Source of the DNA: CAIYZT01 sp947461435 | Lineage (GTDB): Bacteria; Pseudomonadota; Alphaproteobacteria; Rhodobacterales; Rhodobacteraceae | Direction: 5' to 3' | Length of the DNA: 64,000 nt | Assembly: GCA_965284435.1 (NCBI GenBank) | Contig: OZ260083.1 | Coordinates: 930,001-994,000, forward strand | Shown: positions 17,903-26,216 of the stretch, in pieces | Position numbering within the stretch: the first letter of the stretch is position 1 | Layout of the letters: each line of letters begins with the position of its first letter | Notes under the pieces: model-generated | Seen by the model: the letters and a program-made list of their open reading frames with translations, nothing else | Database searches by the model: none | What the model was told of the DNA's origin: nothing | Made by a program: the position numbers and the translations under genes

Positions 17903-18844
17903 TCAAGCCTGAGGGCCAAGCTTTCGATGCAGGGTGGCGCGGCTGACGCCAAGGGCGCGGGCGGCGGCCGAGACATTGCCATCAGCGCGGGCAAGGGCGC
18001 GCACCAGAACGGCGCGTTCGGCATCTTCGAATCCGTCGGGGGCATGCTGGCCCAGAAGATCGCCCAGCGGGATCGGGGAAAAAGGGCCACTTGATGACAG
18101 GCCCAAAGCCAGACGTGCGCCGTGGGACAGGCCCACAACGATATCGTCGCGGTCGACGGCCACGATCGCGCCGGATCCGTTCAGCCATTGCGGCAGCAAG
18201 ACCATGCGATCCTGCGGATGGGCCGCGCGGAACAATTCCACCTCGATCCGGCGGGCGGCATCGGCCACAGAATGGCCGATCAGGCGGGCGAAGCCATCGG
18301 TCAGATCGTCCCGCGCCGAAGACACGTCAAGCACACCCGCGATCCGGCCAGACGCCTCGTGGATGGGGGAAGCCATGCAAGACAAGCCCGTGTTGCGGGC
18401 CAGAAAATGTTGATCGCGGTGTATAGCCACGGGGCGACCATCGGTGATGCAGGTGCCGATGCCGTTGGTGCCTTCGTGATCTTCGGACCAGATCGTGCCC
18501 GTCCAAAGGCCCCAGTCTTCGAAGGTGCGATCATCCGCAGGGGCGCCGCGCCGTTCCACGGGAATGCCGTCATTATCGGCCAGAAGCACGCAGCAGCCCA
18601 CGCCGCCGACAGCGCGAAACAATTCATCCAGAACCGGATTGGCCAAGCGGATCATGCGCCCGGCGCGCGCGCGGGCTTCGGCCAATTCTGCCTCTGTCAA
18701 ACGGTCAGGTTTGCGGGGGGTTGCGGGATCAAGCTTGTGCAGGCGGGCCGAGCGGCTCCATGAGGCGATGACGGGTGATCGGGCCGCCCCGCTGCCCGAG
18801 AGCGCGGTTTCAATTTTGGTCAGATGGGTGATGGGTCTTGCCAT
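17903..18844 (-). CDS. GAF and Fis-type HTH regulator (AcoR-like, lacking the AAA+ domain)
   Basis: A 313-residue regulator. Residues 1-60 resemble the AcoR N-terminus (SPVIASWSRSARLHKLDPA). A GAF-like sensor covers about 70-195 (FRAVGGVGCCVLLADNDGI; GTNGIGTCITDGRPVAI; GLSCMASPIHEASGRIAGVLDV). The C-terminal 45 residues are a Fis-type HTH: ERAVLVRALARADGNVSAAARALGVSRATLHRKL. The sigma54-contacting AAA+ domain normally between them is absent, so it cannot work as a classical sigma54 activator. It is upstream of, and co-directional with, the aldehyde dehydrogenase and probably controls it. ATG 18844 is chosen because homology begins there. Confidence 0.88.
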   Translation of the reverse strand: MARPITHLTKIETALSGSGAARSPVIASWSRSARLHKLDPATPRKPDRLTEAELAEARARAGRMIRLANPVLDELFRAVGGVGCCVLLADNDGIPVERRGAPADDRTFEDWGLWTGTIWSEDHEGTNGIGTCITDGRPVAIHRDQHFLARNTGLSCMASPIHEASGRIAGVLDVSSARDDLTDGFARLIGHSVADAARRIEVELFRAAHPQDRMVLLPQWLNGSGAIVAVDRDDIVVGLSHGARLALGLSSSGPFSPIPLGDLLGQHAPDGFEDAERAVLVRALARADGNVSAAARALGVSRATLHRKLGPQA

Positions 18845-18959
18845 GTCCGGGTGCCGATCAGAAGCCGTTCCGTACCCAAGGCTAGCACACAGTGTTCGGC
18901 GGCGTCTACGTTGTCGCGCTGCGCAGCATGCCTGCAGCATTGGGGCCTGCGGTCGGCGA

Positions 18960-19325
18960 TTACATCCCTTCGCCGCCGGCGCGCTGCGCGCGGCGCCACA
19001 GCACGGATTGGGCTGTGAAACCTTCGGCGAGCCTTGCCCAACGCTGCAATTGGTCTGCAAGGGGCATGTGCAGGGATAGGGTCAGACGGGTTTCGCCGTG
19101 ATGAATATCCAGCGGTGCATCGGGATGCGCCATGTTCCAAGCGGTGATGCTGGCAAGGGGGGCCCGCAAGGGCCGTGACAGGCTGAGGTGCCAACCTGAG
19201 TCAAAGCGGGCCTGAAACTCCGGAGCGGCCGGCCCACCTGCCCGCGCAAAGACGATGCCGCCTTCTTGATCGACGCCCAGAAAACCCGCCGCCTGCAGCG
19301 CGGCTGCCAGATCGTCAGACGTCAT
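18960..19325 (-). CDS. conserved hypothetical protein downstream of smc
   Basis: A 121-residue protein, not recognised. It begins MTSDDLAAALQAAGFLGVDQEGGIVFAR and has no signal peptide or membrane helix. The middle (WHLSLSRPLRAPLASITAWNMAHPDAPLDIHHGETRLTLSL would form strands) suggests a small alpha/beta domain. Its ATG overlaps the stop of smc (ATGA), so it is translationally coupled to the condensin gene. Such coupling makes a role linked to chromosome maintenance or simple operon membership possible, but nothing in the sequence proves it. Confidence 0.7.
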   Translation of the reverse strand: MTSDDLAAALQAAGFLGVDQEGGIVFARAGGPAAPEFQARFDSGWHLSLSRPLRAPLASITAWNMAHPDAPLDIHHGETRLTLSLHMPLADQLQRWARLAEGFTAQSVLWRRAQRAGGEGM

Positions 19326-22300
19326 GCCACCAATGCCTCGGCGCGTTTGAGATCGACCGAGACGAGTTGGCTGACGCCCTGTTCGGCCATTGTGACGCCA
19401 AAAAGGCGGTCCATGCGGGACATGGTGACGGCGTGGTGCGTGATGATCAGGAAGCGGGTATTGGTGCGGCGCGTCATTTCATCTGCAAGGTCGCAAAAGC
19501 GGGTGACGTTGGCATCGTCCAGCGGTGCATCCACCTCGTCGAGTACACAGATCGGGGCGGGGTTGGCGAGGAAGACAGCAAAGATCAGCGCCAAGGCGGT
19601 CAAGGTTTGTTCGCCCCCCGACAGAAGGGACAGGGTGGACAGGCGTTTGCCCGGCGGTTGGCACATGATTTCAAGGCCCGCCTCCAGTGGATCATCGGAT
19701 TCCACGAGAACCAGTTTCGCCTCTCCGCCGCCGAACAGATGGGTGAAAAGGGCGGTAAAGTTGGTGTTGACCTGTTCGAAGGCGGTCAGAAGACGTTCGC
19801 GGCCTTCTTTGTTCAGCCCGGCAATGCCGCCGCGCAGTTTGCGGATCGCTTCTTCCAGATCGATCTTTTCGGCAACAAGGGTGTCATAGTCGTCGCTGAC
19901 GGCCTTCATGTCTTCTTCGGCGCGCAGGTTGACCGCGCCAAGGCTTTCGCGCTGGCGTTTGAGGCGGTGCACATCGGTGTCGAGGGTTTCGACATCGGGC
20001 ATGCGGTCGGGGTCGATCTTGAGCGTGCTGAGCAGGGTTTCCGGATCGGCCGAGGTTTCTTCGAAGATACGTTCCCGCGCGGCACTGCCGGCGGCGCGGG
20101 CAGCCTCGGTCAGGGCTTCGGCGCGGGCGCGCGATTCGCGCGATTCCGAGGCGGCGCGTTCGGCGTCGCGTTCCGCCTCGGCAGCGTGGCGCAGGGTGGT
20201 TTCAGCCGCAACGACGGCTTCTGTTGCGGCGCGGCGGCGGATTTCTGCGCTGTCCATCTGTTCCGCCAAAGCGTCGCGTTGTTCGGCGATCTCTTCGGGT
20301 GCGGCCAAGGCATCGGCCAGTTCTTCTTCGGTTTCCGCCTGACGGGCGGCGAGTTCGGACAGACGTTTTTCGGCCGTGTCGAGCCGGTGTTTCCAGCCCG
20401 ACAGTTCCTTGCTGGCTTCTTGCTTTCGGCGCAGGCGGGCCTCGCCCTCACGGCGCAGCTCGTCATGGGAGGAGCGGCGGGACATCATGGTGATGCGGGC
20501 GGACTCGACGGTCAGACGGGCGGATTCAAGGGCGGCTTTCTGCGCGTCGAGGGCGGGCAGATCTTGCATCGCGGCCTCGGCGGCCTTGGATTGGTCATGG
20601 GCGGCGGCTTGTTCTTCTTCATAGCGCAGCAGGGACAGACGGGAAGACTCCAGCCGGCCTTCGGCGAGGGACCGGTCAGCCTCGGCGCGGGCGGCGGCAC
20701 GGGCAGCTTCGGTGGACCGCAGATCCGCCGCGCGGCGGGCATCGCGGGCGCGGGTATCGGCGGCGGCCAGATCTGCCATCTGGGCTTGCAGGCGTTCGTG
20801 CGCTTGGACCGTGCCTTGCGCGCGCGCTTCGGCCTGCGACAGATCCCCTTTCAGGCGCGACAGGCGATTGAGTTGCACAAGGCGCTGGGCGGCGGCAGAG
20901 GGCGCGTCATCGGCCCCGGCGCGGAACCCGTCCCAGCGCCACAGGTCACCTTCGCGCGAGACAAGACGCTGGCCGGGCTGCAAGGCCTCTTGCAGGCCCG
21001 AACCCTGATCGGCATCCACCAATCCGGTCTGGCTTAACCGACGGGCCAGAACCGACGGAGCCTTGACCACCTCTGACAGGGGGCGCACGCCCCGGGGCAG
21101 GGGATGGCTGGCATTATAGGGGGGCAAAGGCACCCAGCCTGAGGGACGTGCGGGCGAAATTTCGGGCGCACGCAGATCGTCGGTCAGGGCGGCGCCAAGG
21201 GCTGCCTCGAACCCCGGTTGGACGGTCAGCCGATCCAGCAACTGGCTGCCGGTTGCGGCCTCGCGTTCGACGAGTTTTGTCAGCGCGCCCATTTCGGCGC
21301 GCAGGGCATGCGCCTCGCCTTCGGCCGAGGATCGGGCGGCGCGGGCATCGGCCTCGCGCGATTGGCCTTCGGCGCGGGCCTCTTCTGCCGCAAGCAGGGT
21401 TTCTTCGGCCTCGGCCGCGTTTTCGGCAGCCTCACGGGCCAAGTCCGTTGCCTCGGCCAGCCGCAGACTGGCTTCGGACAGGTCGGTTTCAAGCGAGGTT
21501 GCAGCGCCGCGCGCCGCCATCAGGGCCGTTTCCGCCCGAACCAAAGAGGTTTGGCTGTCAGCCAGCATGCGCTGGGCGGATTGATGGCGGGCCGAGAGGC
21601 GCGCATTATCTTCGGTGGCTTGCGACAGAACCTGTTCATGGTCCGTCAGGGCTGCCGAGGCCCCGCGCGCCGCCTCGGCAGCGTCTGACAGCCTTTCGTC
21701 TTGACCTTCCATGGCGCGGGCCAATTGGCCCAATTCCCATTCCAGTCTTTCGATCACCTCGCCTGCGTCGCGGTTCAGGCCCGTTTCGCGGTCGGCGTCG
21801 CGGGTCAATTCGGTGATGCGGGCGCGCAGGGTATCGATCGCGGCCTTGGCGCGCAGTTCATCGGCGCCAAGTTGATCGCGGGCGACCATGAGGCGTTGCA
21901 AGATCGCGTTTGCAATCGCCTCTTCCTCCCGCAGGGGGGGCAAAGACAGTTCCGCCTGCGCGCGGGCGTCGGCGGCGGCGCGGGCGGCCAGTTCGGCGCG
22001 GCCGGCATCGGACAGGCGCAAGCGCAGGGCCGCATCCGCCTCGGCCCGGGCGATTTCGGCTTCGCGCCAGCGGCGATACAGCAGCATCCCTTCGGCACGG
22101 CGCAGTTCATCGCCAATCTCGCGGTAGCGGGCGGCTTGTTTGGCTTGGCGCGTCAAGGTTGACAGTTGCTGGGCCAAGGCTTCGATCACGTCATCGACGC
22201 GCGTGAGGTTTTGTTCGGCAGCCTGAAGGCGCAGCTCTGCCTCATGTCGGCGTTGGTAAAGGCCCGAAATGCCGGCGGCTTCTTCCAAGATCCGGCGGCG

Positions 22301-22777
22301 CGCCTTTGGCTTGGCGTTGATCAATTCGCTGATCTGACCTTGGCGCACCAGCGCCGGGGAATGGGCCCCGGTGGAGGCATCGGCAAAGAGCATCTGCACA
22401 TCACGGGCGCGCACGTCTTTGGTGTTCAGCCGATAGGCTGATCCGGCATCGCGGGTGATGCGGCGGACAATTTCAATCTGGTCGCTGTCATTGAACCCGG
22501 GGGGCGCCAGACGTTCGCTGTTGTCCAAGATCAGGGCCACTTCGGCGAAATGGCGGGCCCCGCGGGTGGCGGCACCATTGAAGATCACATCTTCCATCCC
22601 GCCGCCGCGCATGGCCGAGGGTCTGTTTTCGCCCATGACCCAACGCAGCGCTTCCAGCAGGTTCGACTTGCCGCAGCCATTGGGACCCACCACGCCTGTC
22701 AGACCCTCTTGAATCACAAGATCCGTGGGGTCGACAAAGCTTTTGAAGCCGTTGAGCCTGAGCCGTGTAAAGCGCAA
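19322..22777 (-). CDS. smc: chromosome segregation SMC protein
   Basis: A 1151-residue structural-maintenance-of-chromosomes ATPase. The N-terminal head has MRFTRLRLNGFKSFVDPTDL and the Walker A site VVGPNGCGKSNLLEALRW (about 30-47). Two long coiled-coil arms rich in Ala, Glu and Arg flank a hinge near residues 505-640. The C-terminal head carries the ABC signature LLSGGEQTLTALALIF and the Walker B/D-loop CVLDEVDAPLDDANVTRF. It forms the core of the bacterial condensin that compacts and separates chromosomes. The length is normal for the family. Its start at 22777 faces the GFA gene across a 241-bp region. Confidence 0.97.
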   Translation of the reverse strand: MRFTRLRLNGFKSFVDPTDLVIQEGLTGVVGPNGCGKSNLLEALRWVMGENRPSAMRGGGMEDVIFNGAATRGARHFAEVALILDNSERLAPPGFNDSDQIEIVRRITRDAGSAYRLNTKDVRARDVQMLFADASTGAHSPALVRQGQISELINAKPKARRRILEEAAGISGLYQRRHEAELRLQAAEQNLTRVDDVIEALAQQLSTLTRQAKQAARYREIGDELRRAEGMLLYRRWREAEIARAEADAALRLRLSDAGRAELAARAAADARAQAELSLPPLREEEAIANAILQRLMVARDQLGADELRAKAAIDTLRARITELTRDADRETGLNRDAGEVIERLEWELGQLARAMEGQDERLSDAAEAARGASAALTDHEQVLSQATEDNARLSARHQSAQRMLADSQTSLVRAETALMAARGAATSLETDLSEASLRLAEATDLAREAAENAAEAEETLLAAEEARAEGQSREADARAARSSAEGEAHALRAEMGALTKLVEREAATGSQLLDRLTVQPGFEAALGAALTDDLRAPEISPARPSGWVPLPPYNASHPLPRGVRPLSEVVKAPSVLARRLSQTGLVDADQGSGLQEALQPGQRLVSREGDLWRWDGFRAGADDAPSAAAQRLVQLNRLSRLKGDLSQAEARAQGTVQAHERLQAQMADLAAADTRARDARRAADLRSTEAARAAARAEADRSLAEGRLESSRLSLLRYEEEQAAAHDQSKAAEAAMQDLPALDAQKAALESARLTVESARITMMSRRSSHDELRREGEARLRRKQEASKELSGWKHRLDTAEKRLSELAARQAETEEELADALAAPEEIAEQRDALAEQMDSAEIRRRAATEAVVAAETTLRHAAEAERDAERAASESRESRARAEALTEAARAAGSAARERIFEETSADPETLLSTLKIDPDRMPDVETLDTDVHRLKRQRESLGAVNLRAEEDMKAVSDDYDTLVAEKIDLEEAIRKLRGGIAGLNKEGRERLLTAFEQVNTNFTALFTHLFGGGEAKLVLVESDDPLEAGLEIMCQPPGKRLSTLSLLSGGEQTLTALALIFAVFLANPAPICVLDEVDAPLDDANVTRFCDLADEMTRRTNTRFLIITHHAVTMSRMDRLFGVTMAEQGVSQLVSVDLKRAEALVA

Positions 22778-23018
22778 GGGGCGATTCCTTTCCGGAGGGG
22801 CAGTTTCGCGGCTTGGGCGAGTGAGTCAACAGGTCTACCCCCTATCTTGGGCAAATGCGGCGCTTATCCCCAAGATCTTGACCAATCCACCGGGACTTTT
22901 CGACATCAGTCGGCCTGCGAGGGGGCGAAGGCGACACAGATGTAGGACATGGCTTGACCGCCGGCCTCTTTGCGACTTTGCTGCGACCCCAGATGTGTTG
23001 TTGCGCAAAGGCCCCGCC

Positions 23019-23405
23019 ATGACGCCCCCCATCACCGGCCGGTGCCTGTGCGGCGCTGTCAGATTCCTCGCGACTGCCGCGCCGTTGTGGCAATCGCATT
23101 GCCACTGCGAAAGCTGTCGGCGGGCCACGGCCTCGGCCTTCACCTCTTTTTTTGGCATCGCGCAGGGTTATTGGTTTTGGACGGGTGAGCTGCCCCAAAC
23201 CTTTGCCTCTTCCGCCGGTGTCTGGCGCGATTTCTGCCCGCGGTGCGGCACGCAGATGGCTTACCGCGCCGACCGATTTGCCGACGAGATTCATTTTTAC
23301 GCGGCAACGCTGGACGATCCGGCGGTCTATCAGCCGACAAACCACGTCCATATTGACGCGAAGATGCCTTGGCTGCACCTGTCAGATGGTTTGCCTCAGG
23401 GATGA
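23019..23405 (+). CDS. GFA (CENP-V type) zinc-binding protein
   Basis: A 128-residue protein of the GFA/CENP-V family, related to glutathione-dependent formaldehyde-activating enzyme. The zinc ligands are visible: GRCLCGAVRF, then SHCHCESCRRATASAFTSFF, and later FCPRCGTQMAYRAD. The C-terminus NHVHIDAKMPWLHLSDGLP is typical. ATG at 23019 begins the conserved region; the in-frame sequence upstream overlaps the smc promoter region. Its stop overlaps the next gene (ATGA). Substrate is unknown, since many GFA proteins do not act on formaldehyde adducts. Confidence 0.92.
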   Translation: MTPPITGRCLCGAVRFLATAAPLWQSHCHCESCRRATASAFTSFFGIAQGYWFWTGELPQTFASSAGVWRDFCPRCGTQMAYRADRFADEIHFYAATLDDPAVYQPTNHVHIDAKMPWLHLSDGLPQG

Positions 23406-23887
23406 CGCTGCTTCGCGCCTTGGATCCTTTTGACTGGCCGGCCGTCCTTGGGCTGATCCGGGCCGAATTTGCCTATATGGAAGGCCGGATCGATCCGCCT
23501 AGTTCGATGCTCCGTTTGACGGAAGCGGATTTGGCAGCCAAAGCGCGGATCGGTGAAATCTGGGTGATGGGCCCGCCAATCCGTGCCTGCGTGGTGCTGA
23601 CACCTCAAGCGGACAGCCTGTACATCGGCAAACTGGCTGTGGACAGTGCACATCGCGGCCGCGGGCTTGCCCGCGCCCTGATTGGGCAGGCCGAGCGGTC
23701 AGCGCGGGCGCGGGGTTTGGCCGCCCTGGAGCTGGAAACGCGGGTGGAGTTGGTGGAAAATCAGGCCGCGTTTGTGCGCATGGGGTTTTATGAGATCGCC
23801 CGCACGGCCCATGCAGGCTTTGATCGCCCAACCTCTGTGACCTATCGGCGAGCGGTCGCGACGGACCCTGAAATCGACGTTGGCTGA
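23402..23887 (+). CDS. GNAT family N-acetyltransferase
   Basis: A 161-residue acetyltransferase. The acetyl-CoA-binding motif A is LYIGKLAVDSAHRGRGLARALI (contains R-G-R-G-L-A), preceded by a strand and followed by LELETRVELVENQAAFVRMGFYEI, the normal GNAT C-terminal half. The start codon overlaps the stop of the GFA gene, so the two are co-translated. The acetyl acceptor cannot be inferred; small molecules or protein N-termini are both possible. Confidence 0.9.
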   Translation: MTLLRALDPFDWPAVLGLIRAEFAYMEGRIDPPSSMLRLTEADLAAKARIGEIWVMGPPIRACVVLTPQADSLYIGKLAVDSAHRGRGLARALIGQAERSARARGLAALELETRVELVENQAAFVRMGFYEIARTAHAGFDRPTSVTYRRAVATDPEIDVG

Positions 23888-24201
23888 ATGGGGGACGTCC
23901 GCCGAAGGGCTTTTTCCCTTGGGGCGCGACTCGGGCCGTTGAGGCACCATCAATAAGTCACCGCCATGGCCCCAACCCGTTGTTCTGGCACTGCGTTCCG
24001 GGGGGGGTGCCCGCCAAGCACCCATTCGCATCCCGCGCCGCCACTGGGAAGGTTTCTGGGGCTGGAACATTCAGACGGGTACGAACACCGGGTCGGAACG
24101 GACAATCTTTGCCCATCGCGCAGAGGGCGCGGGTTTTTGTCATAAAGTTGTGCGGTTGGGGTTGTGTTCCCCCAATGGGGCAGCTAAACGGACGGCAGTG
24201 T
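23888..24201. other. intergenic region upstream of tRNA-fMet, no gene seen
   Basis: This 314-bp stretch holds no credible gene. A weak stem (AAGGG...CCCTT around a T-rich loop) lies near 23906-23922 and may end transcription of the GNAT gene. The tRNA promoter must lie in the right part, but I could not assign -35 and -10 boxes with confidence. The open frame antisense to this region is the familiar spurious product of reading a tRNA backwards. Confidence 0.6.
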
Positions 24202-24282
<81 letters not shown>

Positions 24283-24309
24283 ATACCAATACTATCAAAG
24301 ACATGCACG

Positions 24310-24330
24310 CCGCCCTCCGGGGCGGTTTTT
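24310..24330 (+). terminator. Rho-independent terminator after tRNA-fMet
   Basis: A 6-bp GC stem (24310-24315 with 24320-24325) with loop TCCG is followed directly by TTTTT. It lies 32 bases after the tRNA CCA end and should end its transcript. Confidence 0.8.
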
Positions 24331-24345
24331 GCTTGTGCGCAATTC

Positions 24346-24365
24346 TTGTCAACGCCTGGTCAACG
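24346..24365. repeat. paired 9-bp direct repeat, first pair (possible integrase arm-type site)
   Basis: TTGTCAACG at 24346 and TGGTCAACG at 24357 are 11 bp apart, one helical turn. Similar pairs occur at 25832 and 26104. The pair starts 64 bp after the end of the 51-bp repeat, the same distance (63 bp) as the third pair from the second repeat copy. Confidence 0.45.
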
Positions 24366-24582
24366 TTTTGCGAGGCCCCCTGAAGAGTAGACGCCGTCTG
24401 CTCGCAGAGGACGTTCAACGGCGCGGGCCTCTGGCCTTGCGAAGCAATCCTATTTTGAGCTGGGCCAATAGCACGCAACAGCTGTTAGAGCTGATGGTCA
24501 ATGTCCGTTCTCATTGCTTGCCCGGTCGCATCCGGTGCGTCGATTGGTCTTGTCGCGTATTTGTGCCGCCCCCAGTGCTCGT

Positions 24583-25440
24583 TTAGGCCACTTGACGTTC
24601 GAAGGCCAAGGGGCTTTTGCCTCCCAATGCTGAATGCCGACGGCGCGGGTTATAGAAGCCGTTGATGTATTGGAAGATGGCGGTTTCGGCCTGGCGACGC
24701 GTTTCCCAAGACCTGCGCCAGATCAGTTCGGCCTTGATGGTTTTGAAGAAGGTCTCGACGGCGGCGTTGTCATAGCAGTTGCCTTTTCCGCTCATTGACG
24801 CTCTGAGGCCAGGCTCGCGCAGGACCTTCTGATAGTCGTGTGAACAGTATTGGCTGCCGCGATCGCTGTGGAAGATGCAGCCCTTGGGCGGTGATCGCAG
24901 GGCAATGGCCATTTTCAGTGCCCGGATCGCCAGATCGCGCTTCATGCGGTTGCTGACGGCCCAGCCGATCACCCGCCGGGAATGCAGATCGAGGATCACC
25001 GCCAGATAGAGCCACCCCTCGCGGGTCCAGATGTAACTGATGTCACCTGCCCATTTCTGGTTGGGCCGATCTGCCGTGAAGTCACGGTCCAGCAGGTTTG
25101 GCGCGATGTTGAACGTATGGTCGCTGTCCGTCGTCGCCTTGAATTTGCGTGTTCTTTCAACGACGATCCCGTTCTCGCGCATCAGCCGCCCGACACGGCG
25201 ATGACCAACATCTAACCCGACCTCTTTCAACTCCTCCGTCATCCTGGGCCTGCCATAGCTGCCCAAGCTCAGGCGCGACTGTTCCTTGATATGGGCCAGA
25301 ACGACCATGTCTGTGTGCTGCCTGCGGCTGGCAAGGCGGCTGCGAAAGGCCCGCAAACCGCGTGGGCTGACGTTCATGACCTGACACAACCGATCCGTTG
25401 CAAAGCTGCCACGATGTTCCTCGACGAACCTAAACCTCAC
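24583..25440 (-). CDS. IS3-family transposase OrfB
   Basis: A 285-residue integrase-type transposase. The catalytic DDE triad lies in WAGDISYIWTREGWLYLAVI (first Asp), GCIFHSDRGSQYCS (second Asp) and CYDNAAVETFFKTIKAEL (Glu). An HTH_21-like domain (LGSYGRPRMTEELKEVG) precedes it. The GTG at 25440 could start free OrfB, but the frame stays open back to the A-AAA-AAG heptamer at 25470-25476, so the active enzyme is likely the OrfAB frameshift fusion. No truncation or internal stop is seen, so the element may still be active. Confidence 0.93.
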   Translation of the reverse strand: MRFRFVEEHRGSFATDRLCQVMNVSPRGLRAFRSRLASRRQHTDMVVLAHIKEQSRLSLGSYGRPRMTEELKEVGLDVGHRRVGRLMRENGIVVERTRKFKATTDSDHTFNIAPNLLDRDFTADRPNQKWAGDISYIWTREGWLYLAVILDLHSRRVIGWAVSNRMKRDLAIRALKMAIALRSPPKGCIFHSDRGSQYCSHDYQKVLREPGLRASMSGKGNCYDNAAVETFFKTIKAELIWRRSWETRRQAETAIFQYINGFYNPRRRHSALGGKSPLAFERQVA

Positions 25441-25712
25441 GGCTTTTGGCTCGCGAAGAACTGGGTGGCCTTTTTTAGGATGTCCCTCTCCTCGCGCAAT
25501 ATGCGGTTTTCGCGCCGGAGCCGTTCGTTCTCAACGGCAAGTTCACGATCCTCAACCGACACCACATCCGTGTCACGATGCGCCGTGATCCATTTGTTCA
25601 GCGTTGACATCCCGACGCCAAGATCGTCGGCAATCTGTTTGCGTGAAAGCCCGCTGGTCAGCGCGATCCGCACCGCATCCTTGCGAAATTCATCCGTCCT
25701 GACTGTGCCCAT
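25437..25712 (-). CDS. IS3-family transposase OrfA
   Basis: A 91-residue protein with an HTH domain (FRKDAVRIALTSGLSRKQIADDLGVGMSTLNKWI) and a leucine-zipper-like coiled coil (LAVENERLRRENRILREERDILKKA), the usual OrfA layout. It binds the IS ends and, when translated through the frameshift, forms the N-terminus of the transposase. The ATG at 25712 follows a GGAGATG site. It overlaps OrfB by four bases. Confidence 0.92.
   Translation of the reverse strand: MGTVRTDEFRKDAVRIALTSGLSRKQIADDLGVGMSTLNKWITAHRDTDVVSVEDRELAVENERLRRENRILREERDILKKATQFFASQKP
25470..25476 (-). promoter_or_regulatory. programmed -1 frameshift slippery site (A AAA AAG)
   Basis: On the minus strand the heptamer A AAA AAG is in the zero frame of orfA (codons CTA AAA AAG). 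A slip of one base back puts ribosomes into the orfB frame, which has no stop between here and the orfB start. This is the classic arrangement for OrfAB synthesis in IS3 elements. Confidence 0.85.
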
Positions 25713-25831
25713 GGTTCATCTCCTTTGCTGCACATTACGCTATCAAAGGAGCGGCACCAAACCGCGACAAGACCAAAAGGGGCAGGGCCAGTGCGATGGC
25801 GACGATTGTATGCTGGATCAACTTTCCGGCT

Positions 25832-25850
25832 ACATCAACGCCACATCAAC
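25832..25850. repeat. paired direct repeat, second pair (possible integrase arm-type site)
   Basis: ACATCAACG at 25832 and ACATCAACC at 25843 are 11 bp apart, matching the layout of the pairs at 24346 and 26104. It lies between the IS end and the right repeat copy, inside the first element. Confidence 0.45.
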
Positions 25851-25990
25851 CTGCGAATGCCGCTTTCGGACGGCATTTGCAGCCCAAACACGGTGAGGAT
25901 CGGCGAATATCGCAAGATAACATTTGTGATTTCAAAGGCTTCCGCCCTAAGTGATTGATTGCGTTGTGACTTCTAAGTTTCGTCGGACTT

Positions 25991-26041
25991 GGCTCATAAC
26001 CTGAAGGCCGCAGGTTCAAATCCTGCCCCCGCAACCAAAAA
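25991..26041 (+). repeat. 51-bp direct repeat, right copy (attR-like tRNA 3' end)
   Basis: Identical to 24232-24282. It contains only the 3' part of the tRNA, starting at the anticodon stem, so it is not a working tRNA gene. It marks the right junction of the 1.7-kb segment and perhaps the left junction of a second element that lies to its right. Confidence 0.85.
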
Positions 26042-26063
26042 TATACGCAAGATCAAAGACTTA

Positions 26064-26088
26064 AAAGCCGAGCGTTTCGCTCGGCTTT
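26064..26088. terminator. strong hairpin after the right tRNA-end repeat
   Basis: An 11-bp stem (26064-26074 with 26078-26088; core GCCGAGCG against CGCTCGGC) has a TTT loop and A/T edges that would act as a terminator in either direction. It occupies the place that the terminator at 24310 has after the left copy, so it may be the original terminator of the tRNA gene moved by integration. Confidence 0.65.
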
Positions 26089-26103
26089 AGTCGTTTGCAG
26101 TCT

Positions 26104-26122
26104 ACATCAACGCTACATCAAC
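26104..26122. repeat. paired direct repeat, third pair (possible integrase arm-type site)
   Basis: ACATCAACG at 26104 and ACATCAAC at 26115 are again 11 bp apart and start 63 bp after the right repeat copy. That it lies outside the 1.7-kb segment suggests a second, tandem element. Confidence 0.45.
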
Positions 26123-26216
26123 ACCGCAACAGAAAAACCGCAACGGCGTGCATTGGTGGGCATCCGCAGGCATTGGGGGGCGACTCGCGTCTGTGCGGCG
26201 TTCCGGCTGATTGCCC

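Larger units (their letters stand above)
24562..25759 (-). mobile_element. IS3-family insertion sequence (about 1.2 kb, orfA/orfB)
   Basis: Two overlapping minus-strand reading frames, orfA (helix-turn-helix) and orfB (DDE integrase), with a slippery heptamer, lie inside imperfect terminal inverted repeats: GTGCCGCCCC beginning at 24563 and its inverted partner ending at 25757 (9 of 10 bases match). Outer ends are uncertain by a few bases and no clean target duplication is seen. The element sits between the two copies of the tRNA 3' end, so it inserted into island DNA rather than the core genome. Confidence 0.8.

Noticed and set aside
19367..21037. 556-codon plus-strand frame opposite smc
   Set aside because: GC-rich codons of smc leave the opposite frame open; no domain is visible in it.
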